From positions 56,873 to 120,872 of the forward strand of contig NZ_JALUXE010000032.1 of the NCBI RefSeq assembly GCF_027019125.1: a stretch of 64,000 nucleotides of DNA, given 5' to 3'. Shown piece by piece: positions 9,868 to 18,730 of the stretch. A program made the translations under genes and the position numbers. Numbering within the stretch: the stretch's first letter is position 1; every line of letters begins with the position of its first letter. Source of the DNA: Roseovarius sp. (GTDB lineage Bacteria > Pseudomonadota > Alphaproteobacteria > Rhodobacterales > Rhodobacteraceae). The notes below the pieces were generated by a model. The model did no database searches, was not told the DNA's origin, and worked only from the letters and a program-made list of their open reading frames with translations.

Positions 9868-10314
9868 TCAGAGCGGGGCGCGGCGGAATTCCACGCTCAG
9901 GTGGTTCCATCCTGCGGCGCGGCGATAGTCGACCCGGTCGGCAAGGTCGCGAATCAGGAACCAGCCAAATCCGCCCTCGGGCAAGGCGTCGCGCGCGACG
10001 TCATGCGCGGGCAGGATGCCATCGGGGGCGCGCAGGCCGGGCAGGGCCGTGCCGTGGTCGCTGAGCACACAGACAAGCCGGGTCAGATCAAGCGCGAGGT
10101 CTAGGCGTATCTCGCCGGGGGTATCCGCCGGATAGGCATGTTCGACGATGTTGTTCAGCGCCTCGGCCAGCACGAGTTCGACGGTGCCACGATCCTCGTC
10201 TGTCAGGGCGCGGGCGTGCAGCCAGCGCCGGATGCGCGCTAGCACCGCGCGCACCGCGAGATCCGATGCCGGGGTGCTGAGCGAGAGGCGCTGTGCCGTG
10301 GTTCCGGGGATCAC
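9868..10314 (-). CDS. Anti-sigma factor-type ATP-binding protein (RsbW-like)
   Basis: HATPase_c_2 domain protein of 148 residues. The N-box is EALNNIVEHAY, the G1 box SDHGTALPG, and the G2 box GGFGWFLI. In RsbW/SpoIIAB relatives this domain binds a sigma factor or phosphorylates a STAS antagonist. A STAS protein gene lies immediately upstream on the same strand, so the two probably form a partner-switching pair. The start is GTG (10314) with AAAGG about 7 bases before it. No sigma factor or PP2C phosphatase gene is beside it, so the target is unknown. Confidence 0.8.
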   Translation of the reverse strand: MIPGTTAQRLSLSTPASDLAVRAVLARIRRWLHARALTDEDRGTVELVLAEALNNIVEHAYPADTPGEIRLDLALDLTRLVCVLSDHGTALPGLRAPDGILPAHDVARDALPEGGFGWFLIRDLADRVDYRRAAGWNHLSVEFRRAPL

Positions 10315-10361
10315 CGCGCGCGGCCTTTGGTGGGGGGCAAGGGATGCTCCATCGTGGCGAA

Positions 10362-10700
10362 TTACCCTGTCGCGCGGGTATTGAGCATGCGCAGATCGTC
10401 ATGGATGGTGAAAACCGTATCCATCCGGGTGAGGCGAAACACCTTGGCCACATCGGGGGTGAGGCAGGCCAGGTCAAGCCGCCGGTCGCCGCCCATCTGT
10501 TTCATCGCGGCGACGATGGCGCCAAGACCGCTCGAGTCGACAAAGGTGACATTGCCCAGATCGAGCACAACCGGCCCCGCCCCTGTGGCGGTGGCGGCGC
10601 GCATGGCGTCCTTGAACCGAATGGCGGCGGCGGCGTCGATCCGCGCCTCGGCTACGGTGATGATGGTCAGGTCGGGATGGTGAGTGGCGTGCAAGTTCAT
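10362..10700 (-). CDS. STAS-domain anti-sigma factor antagonist
   Basis: A 112-residue single STAS domain, SpoIIAA/RsbV type. The conserved phosphorylation region is DLGNVTFVDSSGLGAIV, where a Ser of the SSGL motif would be the site used by the partner kinase. ATG 10700 has a GGAGG site at good spacing. A longer frame from 10736 is not supported. The gap to the RsbW-like gene is 47 bases, so the two are probably co-transcribed and act as kinase and substrate. Confidence 0.82.
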   Translation of the reverse strand: MNLHATHHPDLTIITVAEARIDAAAAIRFKDAMRAATATGAGPVVLDLGNVTFVDSSGLGAIVAAMKQMGGDRRLDLACLTPDVAKVFRLTRMDTVFTIHDDLRMLNTRATG

Positions 10701-10794
10701 GGTGCCTCCGGCGCGATACGTAGTAATACAGGGCACGCTAGACCCAATTCCTTACCATTCGGTATGCAGGATCAGGATTTGCGAGGAGGCAAAG

Positions 10795-11967
10795 ATGCAT
10801 GATGTGGTGATCGCAGGGGCGGCGCGCACGCCCATGGGCGGATTTCAGGGGGATTTCGATGGGGTGCCCGCGGCGGAGCTGGGGGGCGCTGCGATTCGTG
10901 CCGCACTGCTGGATGCGGGGGCCGAAACCGTCGACGAGGTCTTGATGGGCTGTGTGCTGCCTGCGGGGCAGGGGCAGGCCCCGGCGCGGCAGGCAGGATT
11001 TCTGGGGGGCTTGGGCGAAGAGGTGCCCGCCACCACGCTCAACAAGATGTGCGGATCAGGGATGAAGGCCGCGATGATGGCATTCGACCAGATCGCGCTG
11101 GGCCATGCGCAGGTGATGCTCGCGGGGGGCATGGAATCGATGTCGGGCGCGCCCTATCTCTTGCCCAAGATGCGGGGGGGCGCCCGGCTGGGCCATGCGC
11201 AGGTGGTCGATCATATGTTTCTCGACGGGCTCGAGGATGCCTATGACAAGGGGCGTCTGATGGGCACCTTTGCCGAGGATTGCGCCGAGGCGTTTCAATT
11301 CACCCGCGAGGCGCAGGATGCTTATGCCCTGGCCTCTTTGGAGGGGGCACTGGCGGCGCAGGCGAGCGGTGCCTTCGCGCGCGAGATTACCCCGGTCACG
11401 GTGCGGGGGCGCAAGGGCGAGGTGGTGATTTCCGCAGACGAGCAACCGGCCAAGGCGCGGCCTGAAAAGATCCCGACGCTGAAACCGGCGTTTCGCGCCG
11501 AGGGCACTGTGACGGCGGCCAATTCCAGCTCGATCAGCGATGGGGCTGCGGCGCTGGTGCTGGCCTCGCGCGGCGCGGCAGAGGCGCAGGGCTTGCGCAT
11601 CCGCGCGCGGATCATGGGGCATGCCAGCCATGCACAGGCGCCGGGCCTCTTTACCACCGCGCCTGTGCCTGCGGCACGCAAGCTCTTGGATGGTCTGGGT
11701 TGGGACGTGAACGATGTCGATCTGTGGGAGGTGAACGAAGCCTTCGCCGTGGTGCCCATGGCCTTCATGCACGAGATGGGCGTGGCGCGCGAGCGGCTCA
11801 ACGTCAATGGTGGTGCCTGCGCGCTGGGTCATCCGATTGGCGCCTCTGGCGCGCGGATCATGGTGACGTTGCTCAATGCGCTTGAGACGCGCGGGCTGCG
11901 GCGTGGCGTGGCCGCCATCTGCATCGGCGGCGGCGAGGGCACGGCCATTGCGATTGAACGGATGTGA
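10795..11967 (+). CDS. Acetyl-CoA C-acetyltransferase (thiolase)
   Basis: Degradative or biosynthetic thiolase of 390 residues. The nucleophilic cysteine is C86 (NKMCGSGMK), and the C-terminal pair is H346 (GHPIGASGA) and C376 (AICIGGGEG). It condenses two acetyl-CoA or cleaves acetoacetyl-CoA and longer 3-ketoacyl-CoAs. The ribosome site is GAGGAGG at 10783-10789. It stands alone and is divergent from the STAS gene. It could handle acetoacetate-derived acetoacetyl-CoA from the carnitine cluster 2 kb away, but it is not in that operon. Confidence 0.92.
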   Translation: MHDVVIAGAARTPMGGFQGDFDGVPAAELGGAAIRAALLDAGAETVDEVLMGCVLPAGQGQAPARQAGFLGGLGEEVPATTLNKMCGSGMKAAMMAFDQIALGHAQVMLAGGMESMSGAPYLLPKMRGGARLGHAQVVDHMFLDGLEDAYDKGRLMGTFAEDCAEAFQFTREAQDAYALASLEGALAAQASGAFAREITPVTVRGRKGEVVISADEQPAKARPEKIPTLKPAFRAEGTVTAANSSSISDGAAALVLASRGAAEAQGLRIRARIMGHASHAQAPGLFTTAPVPAARKLLDGLGWDVNDVDLWEVNEAFAVVPMAFMHEMGVARERLNVNGGACALGHPIGASGARIMVTLLNALETRGLRRGVAAICIGGGEGTAIAIERM

Positions 11968-11973
11968 TCCGGT

Positions 11974-12438
11974 TCACGCCGCTTCGAGATCGCGCCGCAT
12001 CGTGGCCATGCCCCGGCGGCGCGACAGTTCCTCGTATCCTGCTTTGCGGTAAAGATTGAGGGCCGGCGCGTTGTCGAGTTCGACCTTGAGCGTCATCGTC
12101 AGCGCGTTGAGCTGACGCGCGGCATCCTCGGCCATGGACAAGAGCACCTCGCCGGTGCCACCGCGCATGCTCTCTTCGACAAAGACATAGGTGAGGTGGC
12201 GCACCTCGGGGCCGATGCCAACGCGCAGCGCGAAAAAGCCGACGTCGCGCCCGTCCTCATCCCGCAGATAGAAGGTCTCGTCTTCGAGATCGCCCACCCA
12301 TTTCAGCGCCCATTCGCGCGCGTCAAAGGGATGGCTGGCCTGCGGATTGATAAGCGCGAGATCCTCCTTGTCGGTCAAAAGGCGCGCCAGCGGTTCCAGA
12401 TCGCGGGTCACGTTGCGGTGCAGGCTCAGCCGGGGCAT
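11974..12438 (-). CDS. GNAT-family N-acetyltransferase
   Basis: A 154-residue protein with the GNAT layout: a beta-strand segment with YVFVEESMRGGTGEVLL (acetyl-CoA pyrophosphate loop resembling Q/RxxGxG/A) and a C-terminal NAPALNLYRKAGYEE motif typical of the fold. The substrate cannot be told from sequence. AAGGA lies 9 bases before the ATG. It is convergent with the thiolase, with only 6 bases between stops. Confidence 0.85.
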   Translation of the reverse strand: MPRLSLHRNVTRDLEPLARLLTDKEDLALINPQASHPFDAREWALKWVGDLEDETFYLRDEDGRDVGFFALRVGIGPEVRHLTYVFVEESMRGGTGEVLLSMAEDAARQLNALTMTLKVELDNAPALNLYRKAGYEELSRRRGMATMRRDLEAA

Positions 12439-12569
12439 GTGTCGTTTTCCTTATAGTCTATGTCGGATTCGTATTCGGGGCGCGTCTCTGCCATGGCCGG
12501 ACCGGGGATGCAACCCGATGGCGCACGCAGCCTCTGGCCTTGGGCGTCGGGGCGTGGCATATGGCTGCC

Positions 12570-13025
12570 ATGCGGATCGACTATGACCATATTGCCCGGA
12601 CCATTGCCGCGCTCACCGAAGGGGAGAGCGACGCCGTTGCGCTCATGGCCACGGTGGTGTGCGAGGTGCATCATGCCGATGACCGGTTTGACTGGACCGG
12701 ATTTTACCGCGTCACGGCACCAGAAATGCTCAAGATCGGCCCCTATCAGGGGGGGCATGGATGCCTGAGCATCCCGTTTTCACGCGGGGTGTGTGGGGCG
12801 GCGGCGCGCACGGGCGTGGTGCAACTGGTGCCGGATGTCGATGCCTTTCCGGGGCATATCGCCTGCGCGAGTTCCACGCGCTCGGAGATTGTCCTTCCGG
12901 TGCGTGACGGGGCGGGCCGACTGATCGCGGTTTTCGACATCGACAGCGATCAACCGGATGCCTTTACACAAGAGGATGCCGCGCGTCTGGAAGAGATTCT
13001 GGCGGCTGTGTTCGGGCGGATTTGA
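12570..13025 (+). CDS. msrC: Free methionine-(R)-sulfoxide reductase (GAF domain)
   Basis: Single GAF-domain enzyme of 151 residues that reduces free methionine-R-sulfoxide. All three cysteines of the fRMsr mechanism are present: GGHGC, RGVCGAA and GHIACAS, with the SEIVLP motif after them. The start is uncertain; ATG 12570 gives the family's usual N-terminus, while in-frame ATGs at 12561 and 12540 would add a few residues. No clear ribosome site helps to choose. It acts in the cytoplasm in oxidative stress repair. Confidence 0.88.
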   Translation: MRIDYDHIARTIAALTEGESDAVALMATVVCEVHHADDRFDWTGFYRVTAPEMLKIGPYQGGHGCLSIPFSRGVCGAAARTGVVQLVPDVDAFPGHIACASSTRSEIVLPVRDGAGRLIAVFDIDSDQPDAFTQEDAARLEEILAAVFGRI

Positions 13026-13056
13026 GGCGCGTTACCTGCGCGTCAGACACCCGCCC

Positions 13057-13842
13057 TCAGCGCCCCTTCCAGACCGGATCGCGTTTTTCGGCAAAGGCGC
13101 GCGCGCCCTCTTTCTGATCCTCTGAGGCATAGAGGATATCCACCGTCTCGAACTGTCGCCGGGTGATGCGGTTCATCGCATCCTGAAAGCGCATCGCCTC
13201 GGCTTCGCGCACGATTTCCTTGATCGCGGCATAGACAAGCGGCGGGCCGCTGGCGATGGTCTGGGCCATGGCGCGCGCTTCGGCCATCAAGCGATCGGCG
13301 GGGTGGATATGATTGACCAGCCCCCAATGCGCGGCCTCTTTTGCATCGAACCAGCGGCCCGTGATCAAAAGCTCCATCGCGATGTGATAGGGGATGCGCT
13401 TGGGCAGCTTGATACTGGCGGCATCGGCCACGGTGCCCGAGCGGATTTCGGGCAGGGCAAAGGTGGCATGTTCGGCGGCCAGTATGATGTCTGCCGACAG
13501 CGCCAGTTCCAGCCCGCCGCCGCAGGCAATGCCGTTGATGGCCGCAATCACCGGCTTGTTCAGCCCGCGCAACTCTTGCAGCCCGCCAAAGCCGCCGACG
13601 CCGTAATCGCTATCGGGCGCCTCGCCTTCGGCGGCGGATTTGAGATCCCAGCCGGGGCAAAAGAATTTCTCGCCCGCGCCGGTCAGGATCGCCACGCGCA
13701 GGGCGGGATCGTCGCGAAAGTCGCGGAATACCTCGCCCATGATGCGGCTGGTGGCGGCGTCGATGGCATTGGCGCGGGGGCGGTCCAGTGTCACCTCGAG
13801 CACGGCACCATTGCGTTCGATGCGAATGGGGGTGTCGGTCAT
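13057..13842 (-). CDS. caiD: Carnitinyl-CoA dehydratase (crotonobetainyl-CoA hydratase)
   Basis: Crotonase-fold enzyme interconverting crotonobetainyl-CoA and L-carnitinyl-CoA. It has the same length as E. coli CaiD (261 residues) and, from memory, strong similarity throughout: RANAIDA, FRDDPALRVAI, EKFFCPGWDLK, AAEGEAPDSD and the C-terminal AFAEKRDPVWKGR. The two Glu residues of the crotonase active site are E112 (LELAL) and E132 (LPEIR). It overlaps the CoA-ligase gene by ATGA and is the last gene of the carnitine cluster. A general enoyl-CoA hydratase role is possible, but the CaiD-like ends argue for carnitine. Confidence 0.9.
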   Translation of the reverse strand: MTDTPIRIERNGAVLEVTLDRPRANAIDAATSRIMGEVFRDFRDDPALRVAILTGAGEKFFCPGWDLKSAAEGEAPDSDYGVGGFGGLQELRGLNKPVIAAINGIACGGGLELALSADIILAAEHATFALPEIRSGTVADAASIKLPKRIPYHIAMELLITGRWFDAKEAAHWGLVNHIHPADRLMAEARAMAQTIASGPPLVYAAIKEIVREAEAMRFQDAMNRITRRQFETVDILYASEDQKEGARAFAEKRDPVWKGR

Positions 13843-15887
13843 GGTCTCTCTCCCTTTGTGATGAGCGCATCCACCGCGACCGCGTCCGACGCGGTGCAGA
13901 GGAGCGGGTTGATTTCCACCTCTTCCAGACAGGCGGCATGGGTGATGACATAGTCCTGCACGGCCATGACGGCCCGCAGTATCGCGGCGCGGTCTGCCGC
14001 TGGCTGGCCGCGATAGCCATGAAGCAGCGGCGCAAGGCGCAGGTGGTTCAGGGCCCTGTCAATCTCGGGTTCCGTGACGGGCAAGAGCAGGCAGGTGGTA
14101 TCGCGCAGGATCTCCGTCAGTGTGCCACCCGCGCCCAGCGTCAGCACGAACCCATGCGCCGGGTCGCGCAGCACGCCGATCAAGAGTTCGGCGACGGGGT
14201 CTGCAACCATCTCTTCGATCAGCCAGCTTTGACAAGGCATGGCGACCGCCTTGGCCAGCGCCTCGGGGATCTCCCCGACCTCGCGGAGGAAGAGCACGCC
14301 GCCGGCTTCGGTCTTGTGCGCCAGCCCTTCGGCCTTGATGACCAGCGGGAGGGGCATGGCGGTGAGGATTTCCGAGAGTTCGGCAGCAGAGGCGGCGCGG
14401 CGGGCTTGCGGGATGCGCAGACCATGGGCGGCGAGCGCGGCCTTGGCCTCGGCCTCGGTCAGGGTGTGGGGCTGCGTGGGGGTTCCCGGCAGGAGCAGGG
14501 GGGCCGGTGTGGCGCGCGCCTGTCCCAGCCATGCGGCATGGGCGATGGCGGTGAGACCGTCATCCAGCCCGGCCAGAGGGATCAAACCGCTTGCGATGGC
14601 GCGCTCTGCCATAGCCTCGGACAGGCAATCCGGCAGGGTCGCGATGAGCGCGAGCGGCTTGCCCACCCGGCGTCGCGCTTCTGCGCCGGCCTCGAATATG
14701 CAGTCCCAAGCGGCGGGATCGCAGCGGTCGGGGCGCGGAAAATCAGCGATCATCACACCGATGTCGGCGGGGCCCTCCAGCGCGGCAGCAAAGGTGGCGG
14801 TCATGGCGGGCACGTCGCCCCAGATGAACGTGTGGTAGTCGAGCGGGTTGGCGAGCGCCACCCGTGGCCCGAGTGCGGCGCGCAGGGCGCTGGCCTGAGA
14901 GGGGGTGAGCGGTGGCAGGGTAATGGCATGGTCAAGGGCTGTGTCGGCCATCAGGCTGGCCTCGCCGCCCGAGCACGAAATCGAAACCACGGCATTGCCG
15001 GGCAGGGGGCCTGCGAAATGCAGGAGTTTCAGGGTTTCCAGCATCTGAGGCAAAGAGGTAACCTGCGCGATGCCGAGCCGCGCCAAGAGCGCCGCCGCCC
15101 CCGCGCCGCTGCCCGCGAGCGAGGCGGTGTGCGATTGCGTGGCGGCGCGCGCCTGATCCGAGCGCCCTGATTTCAGAGCGACGATGGGCTTGCCAGCCGC
15201 GCGCGCGGCCTCGGCCAATGCCTCGAAGGCGCGCAGATCCCCCACCCCTTCGATATGCAGGCCAAGGGCGGTGACGCGGGGATCGTCCAATAGCGCGCGG
15301 CCGAGGTCCGCAAGGCCAAGCTGGGCCTGATTGCCCGCCGTCATGAGGTAAGCAATCGGCAGACCGCGCGCCTGCATGCTGAGGTTGATCGCGATGTTCG
15401 AGCTTTGCGTGAGGATCGCCACACCGCTCGTGCAGCGTTGCCCGCCATGTTGATCGGGCCAGAGAAGCGCGCCATCGAGATAATTGACGAAACCATAGCA
15501 GTTGGGGCCGACGATGGGCATATCGCCCGCAGCCTCCAGAAGCCGCGCCTGCATGGCCGCGCCATCGCCCAGCTCTGCCTCGGCCTCGAGAAAGCCTGCG
15601 GCAAAGCAGACCGCCCCACCTGCGCCCATCGCGCGCAGCTCTGCCACGGTGGCAATCGTCGCGTCGCGGTTGACGCCGACAAAGACCGCATCAGGCACGC
15701 CGGGCAGGGAGGCAAGCGTGGAATAGGCGCGTGCGCCGCCGATTTCGGGCTTGGTGGGATGCACCGGCCAGACCGGCCCGGCAAACCCCATGGCCGCGCA
15801 TTGCCGGATGAGATTGGCGCACCAGGTGCCGCCGCCGATCACGGCGATGGAGGCGGGACGCAGCAGGCGGGAGAGGTTTTGGGTCAT
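13839..15887 (-). CDS. ADP-forming acyl-CoA ligase (acetyl-CoA synthetase alpha-beta fusion)
   Basis: A 682-residue NDP-forming CoA ligase with fused subunits: an N-terminal CoA-binding domain (IAVIGGGTWCANLIRQ), a middle ligase domain with the probable phospho-His (SHTASLAGS), and a C-terminal ATP-grasp domain (AHGLRIPQA, LVIKAEGLAHKTEAGGV). It forms an acyl-CoA from acid, CoA and ATP, giving ADP. Its 4-base overlap with caiD suggests it activates carnitine, crotonobetaine or gamma-butyrobetaine, replacing the AMP-forming CaiC of enterobacteria. This substrate is inferred from context only. ATG 15887 was chosen because homology begins there. Confidence 0.83.
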   Translation of the reverse strand: MTQNLSRLLRPASIAVIGGGTWCANLIRQCAAMGFAGPVWPVHPTKPEIGGARAYSTLASLPGVPDAVFVGVNRDATIATVAELRAMGAGGAVCFAAGFLEAEAELGDGAAMQARLLEAAGDMPIVGPNCYGFVNYLDGALLWPDQHGGQRCTSGVAILTQSSNIAINLSMQARGLPIAYLMTAGNQAQLGLADLGRALLDDPRVTALGLHIEGVGDLRAFEALAEAARAAGKPIVALKSGRSDQARAATQSHTASLAGSGAGAAALLARLGIAQVTSLPQMLETLKLLHFAGPLPGNAVVSISCSGGEASLMADTALDHAITLPPLTPSQASALRAALGPRVALANPLDYHTFIWGDVPAMTATFAAALEGPADIGVMIADFPRPDRCDPAAWDCIFEAGAEARRRVGKPLALIATLPDCLSEAMAERAIASGLIPLAGLDDGLTAIAHAAWLGQARATPAPLLLPGTPTQPHTLTEAEAKAALAAHGLRIPQARRAASAAELSEILTAMPLPLVIKAEGLAHKTEAGGVLFLREVGEIPEALAKAVAMPCQSWLIEEMVADPVAELLIGVLRDPAHGFVLTLGAGGTLTEILRDTTCLLLPVTEPEIDRALNHLRLAPLLHGYRGQPAADRAAILRAVMAVQDYVITHAACLEEVEINPLLCTASDAVAVDALITKGERP

Positions 15888-15910
15888 GTGCGGGCACTCT
15901 GGAAAGGCAA

Positions 15911-15970
15911 GGGGCGCTGCCCCTCTGGCCCTGCGGGCCATTCACCCCGAGGTATTTTGGGCCAGATGAA
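15911..15970. repeat. Roseobacter-type intergenic repeat, left copy
   Basis: Contains hairpins GGGGC-GCT-GCCCC (15911-15923) and TGGCCC-TGC-GGGCCA (15926-15940), then a 26-base segment (15945-15970) that recurs inverted at 16080-16105 with 24 of 26 bases matching. It lies in the gap inside the carnitine operon. Confidence 0.7.
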
Positions 15971-16079
15971 GGGTTTGGTTAACGTTTCTGCGGCAAGCTG
16001 GTGCGGCGGTACAGGCTGAGGAGCCGATGACCGCGCCAGGTGAAGCCCCCTGCTCTCTTCGGGCAGGGGGTGCGCCTCA

Positions 16080-16127
16080 TTCATCTGGCTTAAAATACCT
16101 CGGGGGGTCCGGGGGGCGGCGCCCCCC
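16080..16127. repeat. Roseobacter-type intergenic repeat, right inverted copy
   Basis: The 26-base arm 16080-16105 is the inverted partner of 15945-15970 and is followed by a hairpin GGGGGGC-GGC-GCCCCCC (16111-16127). Each copy carries its own GC hairpin beside the shared arm, so this looks like two insertions of the same repeat family. Confidence 0.7.
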
Positions 16128-16158
16128 GCCGGTTCGACGCCGCAGGCGGCGATACCGT

Positions 16159-17319
16159 TCATGCGCCCAAGGGCCGCAGCATCTCGCGGCTGATGATGTG
16201 GCGTTGGATCTCGGACGTGCCGTCCCAGATGCGTTCGACCCTTGCATCGCGCCAGAAGCGCTCGATGGGCAGGTCGTCCATCAGCCCCATGCCGCCATGG
16301 ATTTGCAGCGTGGCATCGGTGACGCGGGCCAGCATTTCGGAGGCATAGAGCTTGGCGCTGGCGATTTCGCGGTTGGCGGGCAGCCCCTGATCGAGCCGCC
16401 ACGCGGCGTTGAGCGTCAAGAGGTCGGCGGCGTCGATCTCGGTGACCATATCGGCCAGTTGAAAGCTGATGCCTTGGAACTTGCCAATCGCCTGCCCGAA
16501 TTGTTCCCGCTCTGCCGCGTAGCTGAGCGCGTGGTCGAAACAGCGGCGCGCGCGGCCCACGGCCATGGTGGCCACGGTAATGCGGGTGGCATAGAGCCAT
16601 TCGTTCATCACCGCGAAACCGCCGTCGACCTCGCCCAGAACCTGGGCATCGGGCAGGCGGCAGTCGTCGAATTCCAGCACCATGTTCTTGTAGCCCCGGT
16701 GGCTGACGGATCTATAGCCGTCGCGGATGGTGAAGCCGGGTGTGCCGCGATCCACGAGGAAGGTGGTGATGCGCTTTTTCGGGCCCTTGTCGGTCTGATC
16801 CTCGCCGGTGGCGACAAAGACGATGACGAAATCGGCATGATCGGCGCCCGAGATGAAATGCTTGGTGCCGTTCAGCACCCAATCGCCGCCGTCGCGTCGC
16901 GCCGCGCATTGCATGCCGCGCACATCCGATCCGGCGCCCGGTTCGGTCATGGCGAGGGCATCCATCCGCTCGCCGCGCACGGCAGGGTGCAGATAGCGCT
17001 CGATCTGTTCGCCCTTGCAGGCCATCAGAATATTCTGTGGGCGGCCAAAGAAATGCGTGAGCGCCATGGAGCCGCGCCCGAGTTCGCGCTCGACAAGGGC
17101 GAATTCGAGATGGCTCAGCCCCGCGCCGCCCGCGGATTCAGGAAAGTTGCAGGCGTAGAATCCAAGGTCGATGGTTTTCTGCTTGATGGCCTGTGCCACC
17201 TCGGGCGGCACCTCGCCGGTGCGCTCGACGAGGGCTTCATGCGGATAGATTTCATTCTCGACAAAGCTGCGCACGGTCGAGACGATCATTTCCTGTTCGT
17301 CGGTCAGTCCGAAATGCAT
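16159..17319 (-). CDS. Acyl-CoA dehydrogenase, candidate gamma-butyrobetainyl-CoA dehydrogenase
   Basis: FAD-dependent acyl-CoA dehydrogenase of 386 residues with the usual motifs: MTEPGAGSDV, an RxxFGxxxxxFQ-like segment (REQFGQAIGKFQ), and IHGGMG. Within the carnitine cluster it would oxidise gamma-butyrobetainyl-CoA to crotonobetainyl-CoA (substrate inferred). At the place of the catalytic Glu of medium-chain enzymes (EGT) it has Asp in IWDGTSEIQ, and no Glu is seen at the alternative isovaleryl-type position. ATG 17319 lies 1 base after the lcdH stop, with AGGAGG inside the end of lcdH, so the two are translationally linked. Confidence 0.88.
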   Translation of the reverse strand: MHFGLTDEQEMIVSTVRSFVENEIYPHEALVERTGEVPPEVAQAIKQKTIDLGFYACNFPESAGGAGLSHLEFALVERELGRGSMALTHFFGRPQNILMACKGEQIERYLHPAVRGERMDALAMTEPGAGSDVRGMQCAARRDGGDWVLNGTKHFISGADHADFVIVFVATGEDQTDKGPKKRITTFLVDRGTPGFTIRDGYRSVSHRGYKNMVLEFDDCRLPDAQVLGEVDGGFAVMNEWLYATRITVATMAVGRARRCFDHALSYAAEREQFGQAIGKFQGISFQLADMVTEIDAADLLTLNAAWRLDQGLPANREIASAKLYASEMLARVTDATLQIHGGMGLMDDLPIERFWRDARVERIWDGTSEIQRHIISREMLRPLGA

Positions 17320-17320
17320 C

Positions 17321-18730
17321 TCACGCCTCCTGGTGCAGCTTGGCCAATGCTTCGACCCGCGCCAGCACATCGGCGCGCGGAGCGCAGGATTTGCGGGTTT
17401 GCAGATCGACATGCAGCATGAACTGGTCGGAAGTGGCCAGAAGCGCACCGTCGCTCTCGCGTTTCATTTCGTGAAAGCAGCGGAGTTTCTTTCCTTCGCC
17501 TTGGGTCACGCGCGTTTCGACCCGGACACGCTCGCCAGCATGGGCCTCGGCCAGAAAGCTGATGGTGTTCTCGACGGTGAAATAGCTGAGACCACCCGCG
17601 ATATAGTCGGCATCGGCCCCGACATGGGTCATCACCGCATCGGCGGCATCGCTGAAAAGCTGGCCAAAGCGCCCCTCGTTCATGTGGCCGTTGTAATCGG
17701 TCCAGTCGGCGGGGATCACCCGGCGGGCGCTCGTGATGGGCGGACCATCGGTGAGGGTGGTCTTGATCGTTTGCTGATGCGCGTTGATCAGCCGTCCCGC
17801 CGCATTGCCCTGTTGGCGCAGGGCGCGCAGCATGGCGACAAGGTTGTTGTCGCGCTTGCGTTCCAATTCGCGGATCGTCAGATGGCCCGATTGCGCGTCG
17901 GATTGATCGGCGATCATCTGGGCCAGCTCTTCGGTCAGCTCCGGCACGTCCATGAGTTTTGTCCAGGGCCAGGAGAGGCAGGGACCGAACTGGTCGATGA
18001 AATGTTTCATTCCCGCCTCGCCGCCCGCGATGCGGTAGGTTTCAAACAGGCCCATCTGCCCCCACCGCAGGCCAAAGCCGTAGCGGATGGCGTTGTCGAT
18101 TTCCTCGGTCGTGGCGATGCCATCCTTGATGAGCCAGAGCGCCTCGCGCCACACGGCCTCGAGAAAGCGATCCGCGATGTGGGCGTCGATTTCCTTTTGC
18201 ACATGCAAGGGAAAATGGCCGAGCGAGGTGAGAATATCCTTGGCGCGGGCGATGAGGGCGGGGGTATTTTTCTCTGTCGTGACCAGTTCGATCAGCGGCA
18301 AGAGATAGACCGGGTTGAACGGGTGCGTCACGACAATCTGCTCGGGCCGGGTCGCGCAGCCCTGCAGTTCCGAGGGTTTGAAGCCGGAGGTGGAGGAGCC
18401 GATGATCGCGGCCGGGTCGCAATGTTCCTGAAGGGTCTGAAAGACCTTGCGCTTGAGTTCCAGCCGTTCGGGCACGCTTTCCTGAATCCAGTCCGCGCCC
18501 TTGACGGTCTCGGACATGGTGGAGTGAAAGCTGAGCTTGCCCTCCGGAGGGAGGGCCACGTCATAGAGCATGGGCAGGGCGTGGCGGGCGTTGGCCAAGA
18601 CCGCGTCGATTTTGCGCGCGGCCTCGGGATCGGGGTCGAACACCCGCACATCCCAGCCGTTCAGAAGAAAGCGCGCGGCCCAGCCGCCGCCGATCACACC
18701 GCCGCCGATGATTGCTGCTGTTTTCGTCAT
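17321..18730 (-). CDS. lcdH: L-carnitine dehydrogenase fused to a thioesterase
   Basis: Two-domain protein of 469 residues. The N-terminal 320 residues form an NAD-dependent 3-hydroxyacyl dehydrogenase fold (IIGGGVIGGGWAARF, SSTSGFKPSEL, HPFNPVYLLPLIE) typical of L-carnitine dehydrogenase, which makes 3-dehydrocarnitine. The last 140 residues are a hotdog thioesterase (DYNGHMNEGRFGQL), equivalent to CdhB, which hydrolyses betainyl-CoA to glycine betaine. This fusion is known in rhizobia. The start is ATG 18730, overlapping the SDR stop by one base; a GTG at 18733 is equally placed for the GGAGAG ribosome site. Confidence 0.92.
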   Translation of the reverse strand: MTKTAAIIGGGVIGGGWAARFLLNGWDVRVFDPDPEAARKIDAVLANARHALPMLYDVALPPEGKLSFHSTMSETVKGADWIQESVPERLELKRKVFQTLQEHCDPAAIIGSSTSGFKPSELQGCATRPEQIVVTHPFNPVYLLPLIELVTTEKNTPALIARAKDILTSLGHFPLHVQKEIDAHIADRFLEAVWREALWLIKDGIATTEEIDNAIRYGFGLRWGQMGLFETYRIAGGEAGMKHFIDQFGPCLSWPWTKLMDVPELTEELAQMIADQSDAQSGHLTIRELERKRDNNLVAMLRALRQQGNAAGRLINAHQQTIKTTLTDGPPITSARRVIPADWTDYNGHMNEGRFGQLFSDAADAVMTHVGADADYIAGGLSYFTVENTISFLAEAHAGERVRVETRVTQGEGKKLRCFHEMKRESDGALLATSDQFMLHVDLQTRKSCAPRADVLARVEALAKLHQEA

